Part shown: positions 51,419-61,205 of the stretch, piece by piece
Layout: each line of letters opens with the position of its first letter
Position numbering within the stretch: position 1 is the first letter of the stretch
Assembly (NCBI GenBank): GCA_039029135.1
Contig: JBCCGT010000002.1
Span: 248,001-312,000 of the forward strand
Direction of reading: 5' to 3'
Length of the DNA stretch: 64,000 bases
Source of the DNA: JALZVT01 sp039029135
GTDB taxonomy: Bacteria; Pseudomonadota; Gammaproteobacteria; Pseudomonadales; Azotimanducaceae
Made by a program: the position numbers and the translations under genes
The notes under the pieces: model-generated
Told to the model about the DNA's origin: nothing
Database searches by the model: none
The model's input: only the letters and a program-made list of their open reading frames with translations

Positions 51419-53767
51419 ATGTCCGACAGACAACCCAATCCTTGGCTCGCCCGCCTGACCGACCGGCTTATTCGGACCCGCGTCGCCTGCCTGACGGCCG
51501 TCGCCGCCATCACGCTGCTCGCCCTCAGCCAATTTCCAAAGCTCGTGATCGACAACTCCAACGAAGCCTTCTTTGTTGACGGCGATCCGACCCAGGAGCA
51601 GCTCGACGCCTTCCGCGATACCTTCGGCAACGACGACTTTGCGTTCGTACTGCTCGAACTGGAGGACGCATTCGCGCCACAGGCGATCGCCCGCGTCGGC
51701 GAACTCGCCGAGCGACTCGAACTCGAAGTGCCCCACGTGCTCGAGATGACCTGGATCGGCAACGTCGAGTGGATCCAGGGCGTGCCCGGCGGGATCGTGA
51801 TCGAGCCGCTCATCGGCGACACGAACGCAGCACCCGCGGCACTGGCGAGCGCCCGCGAGCGCGCGCTGAGCGACCCGCTGTACCGCGACCGGCTGGTGTC
51901 GGCGGACGGCACCACCGTCGGCCTGCTGCTCGAGTTCGACAACTATCCCGAAGGCGGCATCGATCCGCGCAAGGACTCTCCCCCGGTCATCGCCGCGATC
52001 ATCGCCGAGTTCCCGGATCTGCGCGCCTATGTGGTCGGCGGTCCGGTGTCGGACTACGAAATGGACATGCGCACGGCCGACGAGGCGCCGCGCTGGTTTG
52101 CGATGGCGCTGCTCGGCATGTTCGCTGCTCTCGCCTTCACCACCCGCAGCGTCCTCGGCGTATTGGTGCCGGCGGCGACCGTCGTGCTCAGCGTGATCTG
52201 GACCCTGGGCTTCATCGCTGCGATCGGCTTCACGCTAAACCTGTTCGTGATCCTGGTGCCCACGCTGCTGCTGTGCGTCGGCATCGGCGACAGCATGCAC
52301 GTGGTGGCAGAGATGAATCAGCTGCGTCGCGAGGGTCAGGACACCAAGGCCGCCCTCGGCGGTACAATCGATCTCGTCTCGAAACCGATCCTGCTGACCA
52401 CGATCACGACGGCCGCCGGGTTCCTCGCTTTTCTCGCGACAGATTTGCAGCCGCTACGCGAGCTGGGCATACAGGCCGCCATCGGCGTGACCGTCGCACT
52501 GCTGCTCACCTATCTGTTCGCCGTCCCGGTGCTGTCGTACGCACGGCAGCGGAAAAGCGAACAGGCGGCACGGACGCGCAGCGACGTATTCGATCTGTTG
52601 CTCGCGCGTACCGCCGATCTGGTCGCTCGCAGCGGCACCGCCGTCGGCATCGGCGCGCTGGTGTTCGCCGGCGTGGTGGGCTTCGGCATTACACGGCTAG
52701 AGATCGACACCAACACGATCAACTCGATGAATCCGGACGAGCCGCTGCGAGTTGCCTTCGAATACGTCGACGAGACCATGGGCGGTTCGATGTCCATCGA
52801 GCTCGTGGCCAGCGCGGGTCGCGACGACGGTATCAAAGACACCGCGTTTCTCTCTAAGGTAGCGCGCCTGCAGGCTTACCTGGACGAGCACCCACGGGTC
52901 ACCCAGACGTCGAGCGTGCTGGATCAGCTCAAGCAGATGAACCGCGCGGTGAATGAAAACGCCGCCGCGGCGTACCGCCTGCCAGACCGGAACAGCCAGA
53001 TCGCGGAGTATCTGCTGCTGTATGAATCGGGCGGCGGCTCGCAGCTCGAGCAGTTCGTCTCGTTCACTTACGATGCGCTGCGAATCCAGGCGCGCACGCG
53101 ATCGCTCGACTTCGCGGCGGTTCGAGATCTAACCAACGACATCGAGACCTTTGTGCGCGACGAGCTCGACGGCGAACTGGACGTGCACGCGACGGGCACG
53201 CTGCCGCTGTTCCAGCATCTCGGCGATCTGGTCGCCGAGGGGCAGGCGCGCAGCGTGGTGCTGGCGCTGATCGCCATCGCCCTGATTCTCGTACTCGCGC
53301 TGCGCTCGTTGACGCTCGGCCTGCTCGCCATGGTGCCGAACGTGCTACCTGTGTTGATTGGTCTCGGTGCGATGGGCTGGCTGGGCGCCGAGTTTAATCT
53401 GGTGATGGCCGTGCTCGCCCCGATGGTGCTCGGCGTGGCGGTGGACGACACGGTGCACTTTTTCACTCGCTTCCGGCGCTACTTCGACGAGCGGCAGGAC
53501 TATACCGAGGCCTATCGGGAAACGATGCGCACGGTCGGTCGGCCGCTGCTGTTCACCACGCTGGTTCTGATGGCTGGCTTTATCGGCTTTTACTTTTCCG
53601 TGTTCGACGGGCCGCGCAACTTCGCCGTCGCGTCGCTGATTGCGTTTTCCAGCGCCCTGCTCGCCGAGTTTCTGGTGGCGCCCGCGCTGTTGAGATGGTT
53701 CAAGCCGCTCGGACCCGACAAGCACGCAAAGGCGCAAACCGACGCGGCGCCCGCCCTGCACGCATGA
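51419..53767 (+). CDS. MMPL/RND-superfamily exporter
   Basis: A 782-residue inner membrane protein with 12 helices in two halves, each with a large periplasmic loop. First-half hallmarks are VILVPTLLLCVGIGDSMHVV and EMNQLRREGQDTKAAL; the matching second-half segment is MAVLAPMVLGVAVDDTVHFF with FTRFRRYFDERQDY. It is the HpnN/MmpL type that moves lipids or other hydrophobic solutes. It is followed by a LolA-like and a beta-barrel gene, so it probably forms part of a trans-envelope route. The promoter carries a Fur-type site. The cargo is unknown. Confidence 0.9.
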   Translation: MSDRQPNPWLARLTDRLIRTRVACLTAVAAITLLALSQFPKLVIDNSNEAFFVDGDPTQEQLDAFRDTFGNDDFAFVLLELEDAFAPQAIARVGELAERLELEVPHVLEMTWIGNVEWIQGVPGGIVIEPLIGDTNAAPAALASARERALSDPLYRDRLVSADGTTVGLLLEFDNYPEGGIDPRKDSPPVIAAIIAEFPDLRAYVVGGPVSDYEMDMRTADEAPRWFAMALLGMFAALAFTTRSVLGVLVPAATVVLSVIWTLGFIAAIGFTLNLFVILVPTLLLCVGIGDSMHVVAEMNQLRREGQDTKAALGGTIDLVSKPILLTTITTAAGFLAFLATDLQPLRELGIQAAIGVTVALLLTYLFAVPVLSYARQRKSEQAARTRSDVFDLLLARTADLVARSGTAVGIGALVFAGVVGFGITRLEIDTNTINSMNPDEPLRVAFEYVDETMGGSMSIELVASAGRDDGIKDTAFLSKVARLQAYLDEHPRVTQTSSVLDQLKQMNRAVNENAAAAYRLPDRNSQIAEYLLLYESGGGSQLEQFVSFTYDALRIQARTRSLDFAAVRDLTNDIETFVRDELDGELDVHATGTLPLFQHLGDLVAEGQARSVVLALIAIALILVLALRSLTLGLLAMVPNVLPVLIGLGAMGWLGAEFNLVMAVLAPMVLGVAVDDTVHFFTRFRRYFDERQDYTEAYRETMRTVGRPLLFTTLVLMAGFIGFYFSVFDGPRNFAVASLIAFSSALLAEFLVAPALLRWFKPLGPDKHAKAQTDAAPALHA

Positions 53768-53807
53768 GCGTCCGCTACGCCAGGATTGCAGCAAGAGAGG
53801 AGCGAAA

Positions 53808-54623
53808 ATGATCAAGTTTCATAGATCGACCAGGATCGCCGCCGCGATGGCTTGTGTGCTCGCAGCTTCCGGCGCCGCGTCGGATACAACCGAAACGACT
53901 GACGCCCAGACGGCGCTGGACGGCCGCACGATCATCGCCCGGGTCGACGATGCCAACGACTCGGCGGACGGGCGCCGTCAGGCAACGATGCTGATCGAGC
54001 GCGGCAAACAGAAACTGGTCCGGCGACTCGCGATGCAGAACAAGCGCTACGGGGACGACGAGCGCTCGCTCATTCGCTTCCTGGAGCCGGCGGACGTGCG
54101 CAACACCCAGTTTCTGTCCTGGACCTACGACGAGGTCGCGCGCAACGACGACCTGTGGGTGTTCTTTCCTACGGAAAACCTGATTCGCCGCATCAGCGGC
54201 GGCGGCAAGCGCGGCTCCTTCATGCGCAGCGACTTTGCCAACGAAGACATCGAACGGCGCAGCGTCGATGACGACACCCACGACTACATCGAGACCGTGC
54301 AGCTCGGCGACCGACCCGCCTACGTCGTGGAGTCGCGACCCGTCCCCGCCAAGGCGCAGGACTCGGCGTACGCGATGCGCCGCAGCTGGATCGACACGGA
54401 GCGCTGGATCGCGCTGCAGGTGGAGTACTACGACCGCCGCGACCGACTGATGAAGCGCCTGAGTCAGGGCGGCATCGAGGAGATCGACGGCATCTGGACC
54501 GCGACCAAGCTGATCATGGAAACGCCGCGACGCAAGTCGCGCACGCTCATGCAGTATTCCGAGGTCGCCTACAACGTCGGTCTGGAAGACGCCGTATTCG
54601 AGCAGGCGACCCTCGGCCGCTAG
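53808..54623 (+). CDS. Outer membrane lipoprotein-sorting (LolA-like) protein
   Basis: A 271-residue periplasmic protein; signal peptide about residues 1-25 (AAAMACVLAASGAASD). The body is a LolA-fold half-barrel (TMLIERGKQKLVRRLAMQNK, RSLIRFLEPADVRNTQFLSW, VFFPTENLIRRISGGGKRGS, AYAMRRSWIDTERWIALQVE), the set known as LolA-like/DUF4292-type carriers. Its 40-bp distance from the exporter gene implies one operon. It probably carries a hydrophobic cargo across the periplasm. Confidence 0.87.
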   Translation: MIKFHRSTRIAAAMACVLAASGAASDTTETTDAQTALDGRTIIARVDDANDSADGRRQATMLIERGKQKLVRRLAMQNKRYGDDERSLIRFLEPADVRNTQFLSWTYDEVARNDDLWVFFPTENLIRRISGGGKRGSFMRSDFANEDIERRSVDDDTHDYIETVQLGDRPAYVVESRPVPAKAQDSAYAMRRSWIDTERWIALQVEYYDRRDRLMKRLSQGGIEEIDGIWTATKLIMETPRRKSRTLMQYSEVAYNVGLEDAVFEQATLGR

Positions 54624-54644
54624 AGCAGAGCCGGTCGCAACGCC

Positions 54645-55865
54645 ATGCATCGATCAGTGCTGGCAGCAGGCCTGTTGCTGGTCGCCGGCGTGTCCGCGGC
54701 TGCAGAAGATCCGTTCGATTTCGATCTGACGCCCGCGCTGGACGACTCGCCGCGCTGGCAACTCAGCGGCTATCTGGAGGCGCGCGGTAGGGTATTTACC
54801 GCTGCCGACGCGACGCTCGATATAGAAGCCGGGGACTGGCTGTCGCGTCGTCTGCAGGCCTTTGCAGAGCTGAGCTATCGCGGCGAGCACTGGCGCTCGC
54901 GGCTGTCCGGCACGGTCGAGCACGACGCGGCCAAGCGCGACTTTCGCGCCGCGTATCGCGGCGAGATTCGTGAGGCCGCGGTGACCTTCATCACGGGTGA
55001 CACGCAGCTTACGGCGGGCCGCGAGCGACTCGCGTGGGGCACGGCCGACGGCGCCAGCACCATCGATCGGGTCAACGCTATCGACTTCAGGGATCCCGTG
55101 GGCAACGGCCGCACCGCCTCTCGTCGACCGTCCTGGCTCGTGCGCATCAATCGCGCGACGTCGCTGGGCGATTTCGAAGCCGTCTGGCTGCCACGGGGGC
55201 GGGATCGCAAACGCGCAGAGACCAACAGCCCGTGGGAGGCAATCGAGCTGCGCGGGCTGCGCGCGACGGGCGCGGCCCTCGCGCTGCCCGTTGTCATCGA
55301 GGATCCACACGATCATGAGTACGGGCTGCGCTTCACGCACTACGGGCAGGGGTTCGACTGGGGACTCGCCGTATTCGACGGCGACGCCGACTTCCCGACC
55401 GACGTACGCATGAACGCGGACGCGGTTCGCGCGTTCCCCGCACGGCGCCGCACCTGGAACGCGAACACCGCCATCGGCTTCGGCGCGAGCACCTTGCGCG
55501 GCGAGCTGGCCTATACCGAGCAGACGGAGCAGTGGCAGGCGATCCTCGGCTGGGACCGGACGTTCTTCGAGAGCCTCTACCTGAACGTTCAGGCGTTCTG
55601 GGACAGCGCGCCCGCACAGCGCAACACGCACGGCGCCACCTTCGCCGTCACCCAGGGGCTGCTGGAGGACGCCGCCACGATCGGCGTCCGCGGGCAGATC
55701 GCGAACCGCGATCAGTTCGCCGTAGAGAGCTTCATAGAATGGCAGCCACGCGACGGGCTCCTGCTGAGCATTAGGGCGCTGCAGTTCGGCGGCGATTCCG
55801 GCACGCCGCTCGGCGCGTTCGCCAAACGCGACTTCGTCGACGTGACGCTGCGCTGGTCGATCTGA
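54645..55865 (+). CDS. DUF1302-like beta-barrel outer membrane protein
   Basis: A 406-residue protein with signal peptide (VLAAGLLLVAGVSAAAE). The mature chain is built of alternating strands (WQLSGYLEARGRVF, RLQAFAELSYRGEHWRSRLS, EAAVTFITGDTQLTAGRERL) and ends in an aromatic-containing strand (VDVTLRWSI). It belongs to the porin-like group seen beside MMPL and LolA-like proteins. It lies 21 bp after the LolA-like gene and completes the inner-membrane/periplasm/outer-membrane trio. Confidence 0.83.
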   Translation: MHRSVLAAGLLLVAGVSAAAEDPFDFDLTPALDDSPRWQLSGYLEARGRVFTAADATLDIEAGDWLSRRLQAFAELSYRGEHWRSRLSGTVEHDAAKRDFRAAYRGEIREAAVTFITGDTQLTAGRERLAWGTADGASTIDRVNAIDFRDPVGNGRTASRRPSWLVRINRATSLGDFEAVWLPRGRDRKRAETNSPWEAIELRGLRATGAALALPVVIEDPHDHEYGLRFTHYGQGFDWGLAVFDGDADFPTDVRMNADAVRAFPARRRTWNANTAIGFGASTLRGELAYTEQTEQWQAILGWDRTFFESLYLNVQAFWDSAPAQRNTHGATFAVTQGLLEDAATIGVRGQIANRDQFAVESFIEWQPRDGLLLSIRALQFGGDSGTPLGAFAKRDFVDVTLRWSI

Positions 55866-56078
55866 CGTCGCCCAGGGCCACCGGGCGCGAGCGCAAGAAC
55901 CGCGACTCGTCGGGCGCGCAGCAAACTTTGCAGCGCGGCGTCGGGATGGATGCCGCCTTCCCTTTTCCGGCGCAACCGGAAACCGCCGGAAACTCAACCT
56001 AGAAGCTATCCGGCTGACAGGGAAGACTAAGGTCTCAAAGTTTTCTATTCTGCGGATTCGCAAAAAAGGAAAGATGCG

Positions 56079-56651
56079 ATGAAGCCTCTGCCCGCCTTGT
56101 TGCTCGCAATCACCCTGTTCACCGCCCTGGCTGGCTGTGCACTGGCTCCCGCAGGGAATGGCCAGCAGTGCGCGGCGACCAGCACGCTGAGGGGCCAAAG
56201 CTGCGATGCGCCCCTCAATGGGTACGCCAATCAGGCGCAGTGCGTGGCAGCATACAACGCCTGCCTTAATGCCATGCCCCGCTTGATGCACCGCTGGTGC
56301 GTCAAGGTCGACCAGCCGAACTGCGTGAACAACGACGACTGCCCAAAGGGATCCTGCTGCAACGTCCGCCCGGTCAACCAGAAGAATTGGAAGGATCTTC
56401 AGTGTCATCAGACGGGCCGGCAAAACCGCTGGCGCTTCGCGGTTTTTGATGTTGCCGACTGCAAGTGCGACTGCACCAAGGGCCCTTATCCGGAACCGCC
56501 GGAAGGGCCAGAAGGCATAACCCTGGCGTGCGACCTGAACGCTATAGACTGCTCAGGCTGCTCCACGCCAGGCTCAATGGGAAAAGACGGCAGCGGCAAA
56601 GCCTGCTTAGTCGAACCCACGCCCTGGGAGGTGTCGGAAAAACCACGCTGA
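56079..56651 (+). CDS. Cysteine-rich lipoprotein, unknown
   Basis: A 190-residue protein with a lipobox (FTALAGCALAP, Cys20). The mature part has 17 more cysteines (QCAATSTLRGQSCDAPLNGY, NCVNNDDCPKGSCCNV, ADCKCDCTKG, IDCSGCSTPG), a density suggesting many disulfides. The GYANQAQCVAAYNACLN segment and Arg/Lys-rich middle do not match a family I know. An AAAGGA site precedes the start. It is convergent with the sterol-desaturase-like gene, 33 bp away. Confidence 0.72.
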   Translation: MKPLPALLLAITLFTALAGCALAPAGNGQQCAATSTLRGQSCDAPLNGYANQAQCVAAYNACLNAMPRLMHRWCVKVDQPNCVNNDDCPKGSCCNVRPVNQKNWKDLQCHQTGRQNRWRFAVFDVADCKCDCTKGPYPEPPEGPEGITLACDLNAIDCSGCSTPGSMGKDGSGKACLVEPTPWEVSEKPR

Positions 56652-56684
56652 AGCCGTGACCTTCTGAGTCAGCCCGGCTGCGCG

Positions 56685-57596
56685 TCAGGCGCGCAGCAGC
56701 CTCGGCAGCGCGGCGTTAGGACGCGCCTCGGCCTCGACGCCGAAGCGCAGATCCGCGGGCCGCTGCGCCGCCGGCAGCCAGGTCCCCGCCAGTCGATCCC
56801 AGACCGCGAGGCAGGTGCCCAGATTCGCGTGGCCGTGCGCGACGCTGTGATGCAGCTGATGCTGGGCCGGGCTGATGAACAGACGCTCGCCGCGGCCGAA
56901 ACCGAGCCAGATGTGCGAGTGGCGCAGATTCGCGCCGGCCATGTTGAAGAGAAAGCCGAGCGCGTCGACGCCCAGTATGTCCCAGCCGCTTAGCCGCCCC
57001 TGAAACAGCCACAGGAACACGCCGCCGACGCCGCCGACAACCAGCAGGCCGCGCAGGTAATACAGCACCTGCTCTATAGGATGTACGCGAAACAGCGTCA
57101 GCGGGGTCAGCACCTCGGCGCTGTGGTGCAGCCGGTGCAGGCGCCACAGGAACGGCACCCGATGCATGAGCGCATGCAGCCCGAAGCGGCTGCCGTCTTC
57201 CACTACGAAAAGTGTCAGCGTAAACAGCGTTGCGATGGCAAGCCAGGGCAGCTCGACGTCCGGCGCGTTGCCCAGCGTGTCCTGCAGCGTCGAGCCGACC
57301 GCCAGGGTGACGACCAGGTGGCTGCCGAAAAGCGGCACCAGCAGCAGCGCCCGCAGGAAACCGTTAGAGATCAGCAGCGCGAGATCGACGGCGGACGAGC
57401 GGTGCAGCCAATATCGGCGATCGAACAGCGCGGCAAGCTGGGCGCGCCAGTCGAAGCCGCCCTGCCGCCGCGCGGTGATCCAGGCGGCGAGCAGGAGCGA
57501 CGAGAGCAGCGCACCCCAGAAGATGCGCCGCCCCGGATCGTTAACGTAGTGCCAAGGCGTGGCGAGCAGCTCAAGCGCAGACCACAGTGCCTCCAC
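56685..57596 (-). CDS. Sterol desaturase/fatty acid hydroxylase family protein
   Basis: A 303-residue membrane enzyme with the di-iron His motifs of the family: GLHALMHRVPFLWRLHRLHH (HxxxH and HRxHH), and FISPAQHQLHHSVAHGHANL for the third cluster. Several hydrophobic helices surround them. It hydroxylates or desaturates a lipid. It follows the TonB receptor gene by 20 bp and is the last gene of the iron-linked operon; its substrate and reason for being there are unknown. Confidence 0.87.
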   Translation of the reverse strand: MEALWSALELLATPWHYVNDPGRRIFWGALLSSLLLAAWITARRQGGFDWRAQLAALFDRRYWLHRSSAVDLALLISNGFLRALLLVPLFGSHLVVTLAVGSTLQDTLGNAPDVELPWLAIATLFTLTLFVVEDGSRFGLHALMHRVPFLWRLHRLHHSAEVLTPLTLFRVHPIEQVLYYLRGLLVVGGVGGVFLWLFQGRLSGWDILGVDALGFLFNMAGANLRHSHIWLGFGRGERLFISPAQHQLHHSVAHGHANLGTCLAVWDRLAGTWLPAAQRPADLRFGVEAEARPNAALPRLLRA

Positions 57597-57616
57597 GTCG
57601 GCGTGCCGCTACAACG

Positions 57617-59803
57617 CTACAGCCGGAGGCGGACCCGGCCGAACGCCGCCCGCGGCCGGTTGGGACGCGCGGCGAACGGCCGATGGGAGACGATCGCCGC
57701 CTCGTCGGTCACGTTCTGCACGACGACCTGCAGATCCAGACGCTCGTTGACGTACCAGGTGCCGGCGAGATCCAGCGTCAGAAAGGCCTCGGTTTGTAGC
57801 CCGTCCGAAACCGAATCCGCGCCGGGCTCCTCGCGCATCGCCGACTGATACTTCAGCGCGGCGCTGGCCTCGAAGCGAGCGTGCGCAAGCGCGAACTCCA
57901 ACCGGCCGATGTGTTCCGGCAGATAGGGCAGTTCGTCGCCGCGGCGCACCAGTCCCCACTGGGAGAACTGCGAGAGGAAGGACTGCTGAAAGGCCGACTC
58001 CGTATAGGTGTAGTTGCCGGACAGCGTCGCGGTGAGGGCGTCGTTCAGCGCGCGCGTGGCGGCGAAGGAGGCCTCGACGCCGGCGATCTCGACGTTGCCG
58101 CCGTTGAACTCCTCGCCGACGTTACAGCCGCTGTCGCTGGCCCGGCAGCGACCCAGCAGGTTGTCGTAGTCGCTGAAGAAACCGACGACGTCGGCGGTGA
58201 GCCAGTCGCTCGTGTAGCGCGCGCCGTATTCGTAGTTGAGGCTTTCCTCCGGATCGACGTCGCCGCTGCCCGGACCGGCCGGCGAGAAGCCGCGATTGAT
58301 GCCGGCGAGCAGGCCGATGCGATCGGTGACCTGCCAGAACACGCCGGCGCCCGGCGAGAAGTTCGTCTGGCTGCTATCGGAGCGGGTGCCGCTCAGGAAG
58401 TTATCCAGCCGGCCGTCGATGTCCTCGAAGCGGCCCCCTAGCGTCAGGCGCACCGGACCGATCTGGACCTGATCCTCGACGAACACGGCGATCGCGTCGG
58501 TCTCGCCATGATTGCGAACCTTGGAACCGCGCTGGACGCCGTCGAAAACAAGCTCGCCGTCGATCATCAGGTAGCCGGCGCGGCGATGATCACGATTCAC
58601 CTCGTCGTGGTGCACGCGAACGCCCACGGTCAGCGCATGATCGATATCGCCGGTGCTGAAGTCGTACAGCCCGGTGACCTGCAGGCCATAGACCTTGTAG
58701 TTGCGATCGTTGTTGGTGATGTCGATGCCCAGCGCGTCCGATCCGTCGGAATCGATCTGTCCCGTCAGCACCAGATACTCGTCGACGAAGCGGTCGGGGA
58801 AGCGCAGCACGTTGCGAACGTCGGTGCCGCTCAGCAGGCCGTCGAACTTGTTCCACTCGCGATCGTACTCGTTGTAATAGGCCTTGGCGTTCAGCGACAG
58901 GGATTCGTTAAGCGAGAGCGCGTAGTTCAGGTGCGCCTGATAGTGCTCCGACTGAAACCGGTCGAGCGCCGCCGCTCGATAGCGCCGGTTCGGGTCTTCG
59001 GAAAAATCGAAGTCCGTCAGTCCGAGATAGGTCTCATCGGCGTCTTCATCGGCGAAGCCCAGCTTCAGTGTGAGCTGCTGCGCGCGCGCATCATCCGAGC
59101 GCCAGCCGAGCTTGAGATTGACGTCGTTGCGCTCGAAGCCGGTCGGGCCGCCGCCGTCCTGATCCTTGAAGCCGTCGCTGGAGTAATGCAGCCCGTCCAG
59201 CAGATAGCCGAACTGACCCACGCTGTCGCCATAGGCGCCGCCGAACTTGAGAAAGCCTTGGTTGCCCGCGCTGGCCTCGATCTCCGCGACGCGCTCGCTC
59301 GGCAGCGGTCGTGTGACGAAGTTCAGTGCGCCACCGACGGTGTGCGGGCCGTGCCGGATCGCCGCCGGCCCCTTCAGGACCTCCAGCGCGTGGATCCGCG
59401 CCGCGTTCGGTACGTAGTACGCGGCCGGCGCCGAATAAGGCGCCGGGCCGATCAGGACGCCGTCTTCCATCATCGTGATCTTTTGGCTGCGATCCGACGT
59501 GGCGCCGCGGATACCGATGTTCGGGCGCAGCCCGAAGCCGTCCTCTTCGCGCACGTAGATGCCGGGCACGGCCGCCAGGATCTGATGCAGGTCGACCGCA
59601 TCGAAACGCTCGAGCTGATCGGTGTCGATCAGCGCGCCCGACCCGGGAATCAACCGGGCCTCTTCGCGACTGCCGAGGACCAACACTTCCTCGTAGATCT
59701 CGACCGCGTCTTCGCCTTCCTCAGCGCCTGCCGCGGGCGCCGCGAGGAAAGCAGCCGAGAGAATTCCGGCGGCGAACAGAACCGTCAGGTCGCGACTAGT
59801 CAT
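57617..59803 (-). CDS. FecA-like TonB-dependent siderophore/iron receptor
   Basis: A 728-residue outer membrane receptor with signal peptide (LTVLFAAGILSAAFLAAPAA) and a TonB box-like start (YEEVLVLGSREE). The plug carries LHQILAAVPGIYVREED and IGIRGATSDRSQKITMMEDG, typical of FecA/FhuE-like plugs, then VLKGPAAIRHGPHTVGGALN. The barrel ends in LRL. Its start overlaps the imelysin stop by eight bases, placing it in the same operon. It probably imports a ferric chelate across the outer membrane. Confidence 0.92.
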   Translation of the reverse strand: MTSRDLTVLFAAGILSAAFLAAPAAGAEEGEDAVEIYEEVLVLGSREEARLIPGSGALIDTDQLERFDAVDLHQILAAVPGIYVREEDGFGLRPNIGIRGATSDRSQKITMMEDGVLIGPAPYSAPAAYYVPNAARIHALEVLKGPAAIRHGPHTVGGALNFVTRPLPSERVAEIEASAGNQGFLKFGGAYGDSVGQFGYLLDGLHYSSDGFKDQDGGGPTGFERNDVNLKLGWRSDDARAQQLTLKLGFADEDADETYLGLTDFDFSEDPNRRYRAAALDRFQSEHYQAHLNYALSLNESLSLNAKAYYNEYDREWNKFDGLLSGTDVRNVLRFPDRFVDEYLVLTGQIDSDGSDALGIDITNNDRNYKVYGLQVTGLYDFSTGDIDHALTVGVRVHHDEVNRDHRRAGYLMIDGELVFDGVQRGSKVRNHGETDAIAVFVEDQVQIGPVRLTLGGRFEDIDGRLDNFLSGTRSDSSQTNFSPGAGVFWQVTDRIGLLAGINRGFSPAGPGSGDVDPEESLNYEYGARYTSDWLTADVVGFFSDYDNLLGRCRASDSGCNVGEEFNGGNVEIAGVEASFAATRALNDALTATLSGNYTYTESAFQQSFLSQFSQWGLVRRGDELPYLPEHIGRLEFALAHARFEASAALKYQSAMREEPGADSVSDGLQTEAFLTLDLAGTWYVNERLDLQVVVQNVTDEAAIVSHRPFAARPNRPRAAFGRVRLRL

Positions 59804-61112
59804 TATCGGACTGCACCCGCTCGGGCAGCTCCACGTTGACGATCATGACGAACTCGATGCGCAGGTCGTCGGTAATGCGCTTCATCAGACCCACCAGCGC
59901 ACAGCTCGGCAGATCGGTGGCCGTGTCGGGGCTACCAAACGAGTTCATGCAGTTGGCCTCATCCTGGGCAGTCGTAATGCCGGACACCTCATCGAACAGG
60001 CTCACGGTGGTGGCATCGATCGCGGCGATCGTTGCGGCCACGTTGTCCTGAAAGCGAGTTGTGACTTCGGGGAAGCCCGCGTCGTTGATGACATCGTCGA
60101 AACCGAGTCCGGTCGCGCCGTTGAACAGATCGATGAAAGACTCGAGGTTCACGCGCACGTTCGCGAGCGAGGTGCCGCTGAAGCGCGACTCGGCCAGCTC
60201 GGGGCACGACGTCATGGAACACGCATCGTTGATACCCGTGGGCACACCGAGCTTGCGATCCTTGCCGCCGTCTTCGATATAGAAGATCGCGTCGGTCAGG
60301 GTCTGCAGCGAGTTACCGGCGTCGTCCGCGTCGAGGAACGTCGCCCGGTAGTCGCCGCCGCTGGGTGACCAGGCGGTGCTGATCGCGTTCGCGGCGTCGG
60401 CCACGTCGCTCGCGATCTGCTTGGCCAGCTCACAGCGGGCCGTCTTGCGCTCTGCGTCCGGCCGCGCGTCCCAGTCCTGCGTCGTCGGGACCTGGGGCGC
60501 GCAGGTGTGATCGAGATTGGTGTTGAAGAGCAGATAGTCGAGCGCGCCCATGCCGCGCTGATTGATCGAGCGCGACTGCAGATCGAAGTCCGGACCCTCG
60601 GCCAGCACGACGCTCTGATCGACGCCGCAGGTCGAGACGACGTCTTCGGCGTAGCTGGTGACGCGATTGCGCAGCGCGCCGCCGTTGTCGGCCGCCGGTC
60701 CAAGCGCGTGCAGTTCGCTGAGCTGCACCTGCGTCATCAGCGACCGCCAATCGGTCTGCGCGTCCGCCAATCGCGCGGCCTCATCGGCGCCGTCGATGGC
60801 GGCACAGTAGACGTCGAGGCTGCCGCCGTCCGCCGCAAAGCCGGTGGCCGCGCTGGCGAGATTCGTATAGTTCGGAATGATGATCGCATCGGTGACGTTG
60901 GTCAGCAGGGCGCCAACGTCAAAGCCCTCATCGTCGCTCGGCGTGCTGGGCTGCGACGGCGAGTCGTTGCCACCCGGCGTCGGCGACGGGATGGCCTCGT
61001 CACGCGACGAGTCTACGCAGGCCGACAGGCCAAGCGCGGCAACCAGCAGGCTCGCGGCAGCAGCGCGGCCACGACAGCGTGTCCCGGCAGACGTTCGTTC
61101 GTTAATCAACAT
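59796..61112 (-). CDS. Imelysin-family lipoprotein
   Basis: A 438-residue protein. The ATG at 61112 has GGGGGA five bases upstream and starts a lipoprotein signal with lipobox ALGLSACVDSS. The long frame upstream of it lacks a signal and is rejected. GMGALDYLLFNTNLDHTC corresponds to the conserved GxHxxE/ALDYLLF region of imelysin/IrpA proteins, the four-helix iron-linked family. CELAKQIASDVADAANAIST is a further family helix. It is a periplasmic or outer membrane partner of the FecA-like receptor that follows it. Confidence 0.85.
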   Translation of the reverse strand: MLINERTSAGTRCRGRAAAASLLVAALGLSACVDSSRDEAIPSPTPGGNDSPSQPSTPSDDEGFDVGALLTNVTDAIIIPNYTNLASAATGFAADGGSLDVYCAAIDGADEAARLADAQTDWRSLMTQVQLSELHALGPAADNGGALRNRVTSYAEDVVSTCGVDQSVVLAEGPDFDLQSRSINQRGMGALDYLLFNTNLDHTCAPQVPTTQDWDARPDAERKTARCELAKQIASDVADAANAISTAWSPSGGDYRATFLDADDAGNSLQTLTDAIFYIEDGGKDRKLGVPTGINDACSMTSCPELAESRFSGTSLANVRVNLESFIDLFNGATGLGFDDVINDAGFPEVTTRFQDNVAATIAAIDATTVSLFDEVSGITTAQDEANCMNSFGSPDTATDLPSCALVGLMKRITDDLRIEFVMIVNVELPERVQSDND

Positions 61113-61134
61113 ACCGATCCCCCAAAGCGTCGAA

Positions 61135-61152
61135 GGGCGCCGTTCGGCGCCC
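61135..61152 (-). other. GC-rich hairpin in the DUF4856-imelysin gap
   Basis: GGGCGCC (61135-61141) and GGCGCCC (61146-61152) pair around GTTC, seven bp, close before the imelysin ribosome site. With no T-run it is more likely an mRNA processing or translation-tuning element than a terminator. Confidence 0.4.
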
Positions 61153-61205
61153 TCAATAACCCATTCGCGGCGCGCAGCATGGCAAATGCGCGCGCCCTGT
61201 GCAGC

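Noticed and set aside
54654..56423. 589-residue open frame antisense to the beta-barrel and Cys-rich genes
   Set aside because: It spans two real forward genes with signal peptides and shows no protein family features; a high-GC artefact.
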